Shown: positions 6,373 to 12,726 of the stretch, one piece after another | Position numbering within the stretch: position 1 is the stretch's first letter | Layout of the letters: every line of letters begins with the position of its first letter | Assembly (NCBI GenBank): GCA_013205585.1 | Contig: JABMML010000170.1 | Location: forward strand, 1-20,233 | Direction of reading: 5' to 3' | Origin: Chitinophagaceae bacterium | GTDB lineage: Bacteria; Bacteroidota; Bacteroidia; Chitinophagales; Chitinophagaceae | Length of the DNA stretch: 20,233 nt | Notes under the pieces: generated by a model | Told to the model about the DNA's origin: nothing | Database searches by the model: none | Seen by the model: only the letters and a program-made list of their open reading frames with translations | Position numbers and translations under genes: made by a program

Positions 6373-7368
6373 ATGAAATTAGTAAGTTATATAGAAAATG
6401 GGGCCATTAAATTGGGGGCCATTGTTCAAGCGCAATTGTATTGCCTTCAAGCGGTTAATGAACAGCTTCCCACTGATATCATTGCTTTGATACAAATGGG
6501 TGATCAAGTTAGGCTTGAAACCGAAAAACAGCTCTTAAACATGGTAGAAGCTGATACTTTGATAGCACCTGTGAAAGATTATGTTTTACTGGCACCTGTA
6601 CCTCGTCCTACTTCTTGTAGAGATGGTTATGCTTTTCGTCAACACGTTGAAGCAGCTAGAAGAAATAGAGGGGTAGAAATGATTAAAGAATTTGATCAAT
6701 ATCCTATATTTTATTTTACCAACCACAATGCAATTCAGGGACCAGGTGCTGTGTATTGTATGCCTGATCATTTTCAGCAACTCGATTTTGAATTAGAAAT
6801 TGCCATTGTAATTGGTAAGGAAGGTAGAAACATAAAAGCGAAAGATGCTGATGCCTATATTGCAGGCTTTACCATTATGAATGACCTAAGTGCTAGAAAA
6901 TTACAAATGGAAGAAATGCTTTTAAATTTAGGGCCAGCCAAAGGAAAAGATTTTTCAACAGTTATAGGACCTTGGTTAGTTACTCCTAACGAATTGGAAA
7001 ATTACTTAGTGTCTGCAAAACAAGGACATGTTGGAAATAATTATAATTTATCTATGAAGTGTTGGGTGAATGATCAATTAGTTTCAGCAGGCAATGTAAA
7101 AGATATGGACTGGACATTTGCCGAAATAATTGAAAGATGTTCCTATGGCGTAACTATACATCCAGGGGATGTGATTGGCTCTGGAACCGTTGGTACTGGC
7201 TGCTTTTTAGAACTAAATGGAACTGGTAAACTAAATAACCCTGACTATCAAGCACAATGGCTACAACCAAATGATGAGGTGAAAATGCAAATAGAAGGTT
7301 TAGGAACATTAGTGAATACGATACATGCCGAAGCAACTGATTGGTCCATACTATCCTTAAAAAAATAA
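6373..7368 (+). CDS. fahA: Fumarylacetoacetase (fumarylacetoacetate hydrolase family)
   Basis: A 331-residue FAH-fold enzyme that would hydrolyse fumarylacetoacetate to fumarate and acetoacetate. Residues equivalent to the mouse enzyme can be placed: metal ligand Asp84 and catalytic His91 in DGYAFRQHVEAARR, metal ligands Glu140 and Glu142 in DFELEIAIVIG, and Asp171 in MNDLSARKLQ. GPAKGKDFSTVIGPWLVT and GDVIGSGTVGTGC complete the FAH signature. It is shorter than eukaryotic fumarylacetoacetase (about 420 aa) and belongs to the shorter bacterial type. The FAH superfamily also includes acylpyruvases and related hydrolases, so the substrate is assigned from its position beside hmgA and HPPD. It starts a plus-strand pair with the flavin-reductase-like gene, 19 bases apart. 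Confidence 0.88.
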   Translation: MKLVSYIENGAIKLGAIVQAQLYCLQAVNEQLPTDIIALIQMGDQVRLETEKQLLNMVEADTLIAPVKDYVLLAPVPRPTSCRDGYAFRQHVEAARRNRGVEMIKEFDQYPIFYFTNHNAIQGPGAVYCMPDHFQQLDFELEIAIVIGKEGRNIKAKDADAYIAGFTIMNDLSARKLQMEEMLLNLGPAKGKDFSTVIGPWLVTPNELENYLVSAKQGHVGNNYNLSMKCWVNDQLVSAGNVKDMDWTFAEIIERCSYGVTIHPGDVIGSGTVGTGCFLELNGTGKLNNPDYQAQWLQPNDEVKMQIEGLGTLVNTIHAEATDWSILSLKK

Positions 7369-7387
7369 TTGAATTAATTTATTCCAG

Positions 7388-8227
7388 ATGCTTACCCTAT
7401 CAACAGATCAATTAAGTACGCAAGAGATACAACAGTATTTACAATACGCAATTGCACCACGACCCATTTGTTTTGCTTCAACCATCGACTTAGAAGGCAA
7501 TGTGAATTTGAGTCCTTTTAGTTTTTTTAATTTATTCAGCATGAACCCACCGGTTTGTATTTTTTCTCCTTCTAGAAGAGTAAGGGATAATACCACCAAG
7601 CATACACTTGAAAATATAAAAATGGTGCCGGAATGTGTAATTAATATTGTGAACTATGAAATGGTGCAACAAATATCCTTAGCAAGTTGTGATTATCCTA
7701 AAGGCACGAATGAATTTATAAAAGCGGGATTTACTCCATTGGATTCTGAACTTGTAAAACCTCCAAGGGTAGCGGAAGCGCCTATTCAATTGGAATGCAT
7801 TGTACAAGAAGTGATTACGTTAGGAGAAAATGCAGGTGCGGGTAACTTGATATTAGCACTCATTAAAAAAATACATATCAGAGAGGAAGTGCTTGATGTC
7901 CATAAAAATATTGATCAAGTAAAACTAGACTTGGTAGCCCGTTTAGGTGGTGATTGGTATGCTAGAATAACGGAAGAAAATTTATTTAAAGTAGAAAAGC
8001 CAAATACAAAATTGGGCATTGGATTTGATCAATTACCAGTAGGAATTATTGCAAGTGAGTTGTTAAGTAATAATGAAAAAGGACAACTAGCAAATTATAA
8101 TATTTTACCAGAAAGTAATGTGCAACAAATATCGAATTTTTCGGGACCTACCATCTTGAAAATAAAATTGGCATTAGCCAATCAAGAAACAGCACTTGCT
8201 TGGGAAATTATTCGAACTTCAATTTAG
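7388..8227 (+). CDS. Flavin reductase-like (FMN-binding split barrel) protein, DIM6/NTAB type
   Basis: A 279-residue protein whose first 190 residues fit the flavin reductase-like split barrel: YAIAPRPICFASTIDLEGNVNLSPFSFFNLFSMNPPVCIFSP, then RDNTTKHTLENI, ECVINIVNYEMVQQISLAS, FIKAGFTPLDSELVKPPRVAEAPIQLECIV and an LGGDWYARI strand near 184. The residues after about 195 (VEKPNTKLGIGFDQLPVGI) are less conserved and not assigned. Family members bind FMN and either reduce flavin for a partner oxygenase or have no known activity. The gene is 19 bases downstream of fah, so it is in the same transcript, and its 3' end overlaps the hydroxylase gene by 20 bases tail to tail. No step of the tyrosine pathway is known to need it; its role here is open. 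Confidence 0.85.
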   Translation: MLTLSTDQLSTQEIQQYLQYAIAPRPICFASTIDLEGNVNLSPFSFFNLFSMNPPVCIFSPSRRVRDNTTKHTLENIKMVPECVINIVNYEMVQQISLASCDYPKGTNEFIKAGFTPLDSELVKPPRVAEAPIQLECIVQEVITLGENAGAGNLILALIKKIHIREEVLDVHKNIDQVKLDLVARLGGDWYARITEENLFKVEKPNTKLGIGFDQLPVGIIASELLSNNEKGQLANYNILPESNVQQISNFSGPTILKIKLALANQETALAWEIIRTSI

Positions 8228-9977
8228 TATCAATTATTTTTAAGCCGTCATTAATTAACTTAGTGAATCTTGGATACATATTAATATGTGCATTTAAATA
8301 AATCCTAATTTCGTTGGCTAAGGCTGTTTTATTGGAGTCAACCGCTGCTAATTCTAATATTTCAAGTGCACCTAGCCAATCTTCTTTAAATTCATTTTTA
8401 AGGGTTTCCCATAGCAACAATAAACTATTAACGGAACTGTTTTGCTCTCGATAGTTTCTTATTTGTTGAAATAAATTTTGATAGCTTATATCCTGTTGGG
8501 TATAATTTTGCTGATAAGTTCTTTTAGGAGAAACGTATAATTGATCTTCAAAAATACTTTTATCAGCCGTCCCATTAAATACAGAAATTATTGCATCACC
8601 AATAGCCATATCATAAATTCCCCATGATGGTTCAAAATAGGTCTTGCCTTCATTGTCTGTAACCTTGCAATTGTCAAATGTCATAAGTATTAACTTATCT
8701 TCTTTGAAAGTGACACCTATTAATTTTCCATTCACCTGTATGCCATTTTCATAGTTTAACTGAACTGTTTTTTCTAGCACTAAGCCAAACTCATTTAAAT
8801 CTTGCTTGGTAAAGTCTTCTAGCTTTTTGTGGGAACCCAAGAGCTGACCTACTGGGGCGCCAAAACCATCTGCATGATAGTCTGGGCCATGTCCCACTAG
8901 GAATTGATCATTAAAACAAAGCGTAGTAGGGCTGTTTGTATTAATATATTTTATTTTATTGTCTTTATTCTTCTGTACAATACTAAATACGCCAGACACT
9001 TGTATGCCTGAACTAAATGTAGCAGTACAAATATTTTTACATTCAATAGCTTTTAATATACTTTCTAATCCACCCACTCTATAGGCCATAGTGCTTTCAA
9101 ATTGCGCTAATACATCAATTAAATTTTGGAACGTAGGTGTTACAAAAAGTTGAGGTTGCTCTTTTGTAATATCGTATCCAACTTTTAAAGCATCAATGGT
9201 GTAGGTTATTTTTTTTACTTCTGGTTGCATACAAGAAGCACTTTCTCCAATAGAGGAAAGCAAACCTGCTCCATAAATCTTAGGATTATTGATATCTCCA
9301 ATTAATCCATACTCTACAGACCACCATTGCAATCTACTTAAAAGAGCCATTTCAGAAGGCGCTCCTAAATTTTGTTGATTATATAAAACCAATGCTTCTG
9401 CTTTTGCTAAATCTTCTTTATCAACATTAGACATTTCTTTTAAAATAGAAAGTGCACGGATGGATTCATATAGTTCATAATCTTTTGAAGAAAACAATGC
9501 CTTGGTCCCAATTTTTCCTAAATAACTTAAATATTGATTGTATTTGGTATCACTAATGATAGGCGCATGTCCAGCGGATTCATGTATGATGTCTGGGGCG
9601 GAAGTATATTCAATATGTTCAAGCTGTCTTATATCAGCTGCAATAACCAAAACGCGATATGCTTGAAATTCCATAAATGCTGCTGGTGGTATAAAACCGT
9701 CTACTGTAACTGCACCCCAGTTAATTGCTGTAAGTGCATTATTTATTTCTTGCAAGCTTGGAATTTTTTCAATCGTCAATCCAGCCTTTTTTAATCCAGG
9801 TATATAAGGGTAATAAGCAACATTTTTTAAGTAGCTATAATTCTGGCGCATCACATACCGCCAAACCGCATGATTTACTGGTGTATATTTATCATATTCT
9901 TGTTCGACAATATATTTTCTTAAATGTAAAGGAAGGTTTGCAACTTGCTCATTTTGGTAATCAAAAAATGTATTCAT
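8208..9977 (-). CDS. phhA: Phenylalanine 4-hydroxylase (aromatic amino acid hydroxylase) with long C-terminal extension
   Basis: A 589-residue protein. The N-terminal half (about 25-290) is the catalytic domain of the pterin-dependent aromatic amino acid hydroxylases: YTPVNHAVWRYVMRQ (31-45), DGFIPPAAFMEFQA, PDIIHESAGHAPII with iron ligands His132 and His137, WWSVEYGLIG with ligand Glu222, and GAGLLSSIGES (237-247). It would turn Phe into Tyr with O2 and tetrahydropterin. Typical bacterial enzymes are about 260-300 aa, so residues about 310-589 are extra. That part is beta-rich with two similar segments (about 322-363 and 410-453, both with GIQV-G), followed by a helical tail (495-589); it is not an ACT domain. 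The gene stands alone on its strand and converges on the flavin-reductase-like gene with a 20-base overlap. Substrate choice between Phe, Tyr and Trp is inferred from context. Confidence 0.9.
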   Translation of the reverse strand: MNTFFDYQNEQVANLPLHLRKYIVEQEYDKYTPVNHAVWRYVMRQNYSYLKNVAYYPYIPGLKKAGLTIEKIPSLQEINNALTAINWGAVTVDGFIPPAAFMEFQAYRVLVIAADIRQLEHIEYTSAPDIIHESAGHAPIISDTKYNQYLSYLGKIGTKALFSSKDYELYESIRALSILKEMSNVDKEDLAKAEALVLYNQQNLGAPSEMALLSRLQWWSVEYGLIGDINNPKIYGAGLLSSIGESASCMQPEVKKITYTIDALKVGYDITKEQPQLFVTPTFQNLIDVLAQFESTMAYRVGGLESILKAIECKNICTATFSSGIQVSGVFSIVQKNKDNKIKYINTNSPTTLCFNDQFLVGHGPDYHADGFGAPVGQLLGSHKKLEDFTKQDLNEFGLVLEKTVQLNYENGIQVNGKLIGVTFKEDKLILMTFDNCKVTDNEGKTYFEPSWGIYDMAIGDAIISVFNGTADKSIFEDQLYVSPKRTYQQNYTQQDISYQNLFQQIRNYREQNSSVNSLLLLWETLKNEFKEDWLGALEILELAAVDSNKTALANEIRIYLNAHINMYPRFTKLINDGLKIIDTKLKFE

Positions 9978-10024
9978 TTTATGTCTTCTTTTATTAAAAT
10001 AAATCGTATCGTTTAAATAAAAAG

Positions 10025-10056
10025 CTTTGTTTAAAGAAATAACACTTTAAACAAAG
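10025..10056. promoter_or_regulatory. Perfect 12-bp inverted repeat before phhA, operator or hairpin candidate
   Basis: CTTTGTTTAAAG (10025-10036) and CTTTAAACAAAG (10045-10056) are exact reverse complements around an 8-base spacer. On the minus strand the repeat overlaps the candidate -7 box and the predicted transcription start of phhA. It could be a repressor site, or a 12-bp hairpin at the 5' end of the mRNA followed by CTTTTTATTT, which would make it attenuator-like. It lies 48 bases upstream of the phhA ATG. Confidence 0.5.
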
Positions 10057-10081
10057 ACAATTATGGTTAAATCAGGTACAA
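10052..10081 (-). promoter_or_regulatory. Candidate phhA promoter (Bacteroidota type)
   Basis: On the minus strand TTG (10081-10079) is separated by 19 bases from TGTCTTTG (10059-10052), which differs from the TAnnTTTG consensus at one position. The spacing is right for the Bacteroidota primary sigma factor. The predicted start would lie inside the 12-bp inverted repeat, giving a leader of about 65-70 bases. Confidence 0.35.
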
Positions 10082-10082
10082 T

Positions 10083-10104
10083 TATACTAACAATTGGTAG
10101 TATA
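10083..10104. promoter_or_regulatory. 7-bp inverted repeat upstream of the phhA promoter
   Basis: TATACTA (10083-10089) and TAGTATA (10098-10104) are reverse complements around an 8-base spacer, the same spacer length as the repeat at 10025-10056. Its left half contains the 12-base element shared with the hmgA upstream region. The centres of the two repeats are 53 bases apart, close to five helical turns. Confidence 0.35.
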
Positions 10105-10311
10105 AAAAATTAAAAAATAAATTGCCTGTATAGTTTGTTAATTTTCTCAAATAATCTTCATAACCGGGAAGTCCCATGCTTAAATCTCGTACTCGCTACT
10201 TGAAAATCAATGAATTACCTATTTTGGTGAGTAAGTGAAATTAAATAATTCAAATAAATGTTGTTACATTACAATTTGTAGTAAATAAAAAATAGCCATT
10301 AATTCTATTTT

Positions 10312-10962
10312 ATGAAAACAATCAACTTCATCATAGCTATACTATGTAGCTTATCTGTTCAAGCGCAACCAACCTTAAAAGGAGCTTATTTATCTAAAGA
10401 AGATAAAGAAGTTATTATTTGTTTAATGGATGGCTACTTCGTTGAAACCAAGTATAATGTAGACACGAAAGTATTTAATTATACCTGGGGCGGCCCATTT
10501 GTTAAAGATGGAAATAAACTCCTTATTACTATTCATTTTGATTCAAGAGATAAAGCTGCAGTGGGTAAAACAAAAGAAATTCTATTTGTAAAAAAGGACC
10601 ATGAAATAATAGATAAAGGAGAAAATATTTTGGCAGGAAACTGGCGCATGAGTGGAAGAAAAAATGGAGACAAAATTACAGAAAATCCACTTAGAGCTAG
10701 GCGTACTTACAAATTACTAACGGGGAATCGTTTTCAGTGGATAGCAATCAATATTGAAACAGGTGAATTTTCTGGGACTGGTGGCGGTAACTATAGTTTT
10801 GTCAATGGAAACTATACTGAGAACATTGAGTTCTTTAGTCGTGATTCTTCTAGGGTGGGGGCATCACTTAGCTTCACTGGTAAAGTCGAAAATGAGCAGT
10901 GGCACCATAGTGGCCTTAGTTCAAAAGGTGACCCTATTTACGAAATATGGGCTAAGAAGTAG
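10312..10962 (+). CDS. Exported protein of unknown function with internal duplication
   Basis: A 216-residue protein with a clear signal peptide (MKTINFIIAILCSLSVQAQ, cleavage expected near residue 19). The mature part appears to be two copies of a beta-rich unit. DGYFVETKYNVDTKVFNYTW in the first half aligns with GNRFQWIAINIETGEFSGTG in the second, each followed by a G-F/Y-(D/N)G-N pattern and an F-(D/S)-R-D segment. The layout resembles small lipocalin-like or DUF4488-like secreted proteins of Bacteroidota, but I cannot assign a family with certainty and there is no catalytic motif. There is no lipobox cysteine, so it is probably periplasmic or secreted. It is transcribed away from phhA and converges on the esterase gene 25 bases downstream. 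Confidence 0.75.
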   Translation: MKTINFIIAILCSLSVQAQPTLKGAYLSKEDKEVIICLMDGYFVETKYNVDTKVFNYTWGGPFVKDGNKLLITIHFDSRDKAAVGKTKEILFVKKDHEIIDKGENILAGNWRMSGRKNGDKITENPLRARRTYKLLTGNRFQWIAINIETGEFSGTGGGNYSFVNGNYTENIEFFSRDSSRVGASLSFTGKVENEQWHHSGLSSKGDPIYEIWAKK

Positions 10963-10982
10963 TTTCTATTTTTTATAAACTA
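10960..10982. terminator. Weak hairpin between convergent genes
   Basis: TAGTTT and AAACTA form a 6-bp stem around an 11-base U-rich loop, starting at the stop codon of the exported-protein gene. It lies exactly between two convergent genes, where a bidirectional terminator would be useful, but the stem is short and AT-rich. Confidence 0.25.
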
Positions 10983-10987
10983 TTAAA

Positions 10988-12712
10988 TTAGTAAAGCCAA
11001 GATTTTAAGTCTACTCCCTTTGGGGCTCTTGTTTTTACCTCTTCTGCCCATTTGCTAATAAACATTTGATGGTAACGCAATCTGCTTATATAGTTAGGCT
11101 GTGTATGGTCACCATTCCAACAATGCTCTGCTCTATCCCCATAATCAATTACACAATTACAACTTGGATTCTTTAATTGTTTTAACATATCCTCGGCTGT
11201 GTAAACTGCATTGTTTAAATAGTAGTTATCCATATCGCCCACGTATAAATGAATTTTACCCTTTAGTTGTTCACCAATTTTTGGCCAATCCCTTTTAATA
11301 ATATGGGCTAAGTCGTAGTTTTCTTTCCAATAAGCAGCAACCGACTTGTCAATCGTACCACTGTGTTTATCAAATATTCTTTTTGGATAACCGTCTTCAC
11401 CCATTGGAGAGAAAACAGCCTCCCATACATCATATTGATCTCCACTTCTAGAATGGGTTCCTAAGGCAAGTTCTCTTTGATTGGTTTCTTTGATGGTAGA
11501 ATTAATATGCCCTAAATAATTTCTATGCGATGGTCTTGCTAAATCTTTAAAATCACTTTTTGCATAGTAAGCATTTTCGTCTTTATAAATATTAATGGTT
11601 GTATAATGATTAAAATCTATTGGATCTGGGCATGCTGCATAAGCGCCATTGTACTCGTTTGGATAGAATACTTGAACTGCAAGGGCTTCCCATCCTCCTG
11701 TTGATCCACCATAAGTAAATCTTGCCCAACCTTGTCCAATTCCGCGAAATTGCTTTTCTATTTCAGGAATTAATTCATAAGTAATAGCATCTCCATAAGG
11801 GCCCATATTTGCAGAATTTACTGCGTAAGAATCATCATAGTAGGGTGTTGCGTGTTGTATTTCAATGGCCAATACTCTAGGAAAATTTGGCCCTGTCCAT
11901 TGTTTATAAAACTGATAGGCTTCTTCTTCTTGTATTTTATTATACCCAGTTATATTGAATCGGGCACTTGTATCTGGAATTAAGTTCGGGTTTGGGGGTG
12001 TTGTACTAAATCCACTAATATCCGAAGGGAAATGTCCGTGATAAATTGCCAATGGGTATTTAACATTTTGATGCGTATCAAATCCTTCAGGTAGTAAAAT
12101 ATGTGCACCCAAGTACATTGGCCTGCCCCAAAATTCAGTTAGCAACTTACTTTGAATTTTAATATGTTTAATATATTTTGAGTCAGTTGGTTCTATGATG
12201 GGGGGTATGATTTGATCAATAGTTAATTGAACTACTTCAGTATTTTTGGGATCAAAATGAATTTTTATTGGTTTTGAATAAATATTACCGGGTGCTAAAT
12301 TCCAATGCTGGCCTTCTCCACGATCCATTGGCAGTTTTACTACTTTGCCATTTTTAAGCTTAAAAGTTTCATATTTATGTAAAAGTACTTGCACGTAGTA
12401 GTCTGCTGCTGGTATTTCACTTAGTCGTTCTTTCGGGAAACCATAGGCCTCCTGTGCAATACTTTGTGTTGCTCCAATAGCCCACTGGTCTACATTTTTA
12501 CCTAAAATAATTTGGGTTGTAAGTGCGTCACTAATTTGGAATCTTGGCTCTGCTGCATTGTTATTAGAAAAAAGTAATAACAGTCTTCCATCAAAATTTT
12601 CAGTATGTAAATTATTATTAATTTTTACATTAAACATTTGAGCACTTAATTCAAGTCCATTTAGTAAAAAAATGCTTATGTAGCATAGTGTTTTTAATAA
12701 ATTTATTTTCAT
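10988..12712 (-). CDS. Exported alpha/beta-hydrolase (putative esterase family)
   Basis: A 574-residue protein starting MKINLLKTLCYISIFLLNGL, a signal peptide cleaved near SAQ-M at about 25. The reading frame stays open upstream to 12826, but those 38 codons lie inside the carboxypeptidase gene and lack export features, so the ATG at 12712 is chosen. Residues about 26-190 form a beta-rich N-terminal part. After that comes an esterase D-like hydrolase: YPLAIYHGH (219-227), the nucleophile elbow GGSTGGW with Ser337, a likely acid in VGDMDNYYLN (Asp493 or Asp495) and a likely catalytic His530 in AEHCWNGDH. The substrate is unknown; relatives act on esters or peptides. It starts 14 bases after the carboxypeptidase stop codon, so the two exported hydrolases form an operon. 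Confidence 0.82.
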   Translation of the reverse strand: MKINLLKTLCYISIFLLNGLELSAQMFNVKINNNLHTENFDGRLLLLFSNNNAAEPRFQISDALTTQIILGKNVDQWAIGATQSIAQEAYGFPKERLSEIPAADYYVQVLLHKYETFKLKNGKVVKLPMDRGEGQHWNLAPGNIYSKPIKIHFDPKNTEVVQLTIDQIIPPIIEPTDSKYIKHIKIQSKLLTEFWGRPMYLGAHILLPEGFDTHQNVKYPLAIYHGHFPSDISGFSTTPPNPNLIPDTSARFNITGYNKIQEEEAYQFYKQWTGPNFPRVLAIEIQHATPYYDDSYAVNSANMGPYGDAITYELIPEIEKQFRGIGQGWARFTYGGSTGGWEALAVQVFYPNEYNGAYAACPDPIDFNHYTTINIYKDENAYYAKSDFKDLARPSHRNYLGHINSTIKETNQRELALGTHSRSGDQYDVWEAVFSPMGEDGYPKRIFDKHSGTIDKSVAAYWKENYDLAHIIKRDWPKIGEQLKGKIHLYVGDMDNYYLNNAVYTAEDMLKQLKNPSCNCVIDYGDRAEHCWNGDHTQPNYISRLRYHQMFISKWAEEVKTRAPKGVDLKSWLY

Positions 12713-12726
12713 ATAATTTTTTTTAA

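Larger units (their letters stand above)
9978..10311. other. Divergent control region between phhA and the exported-protein gene
   Basis: A 334-base region without a convincing gene. It holds two inverted repeats and a candidate phhA promoter (listed separately), and a minus-strand 31-codon frame (10177-10082) starting MGLPGYEDYLRKLTN that reads like coding sequence but has no identified relative. ACTCGCTACT (10191-10200) also occurs next to the IS remnant at 2100-2109. Confidence 0.45.
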
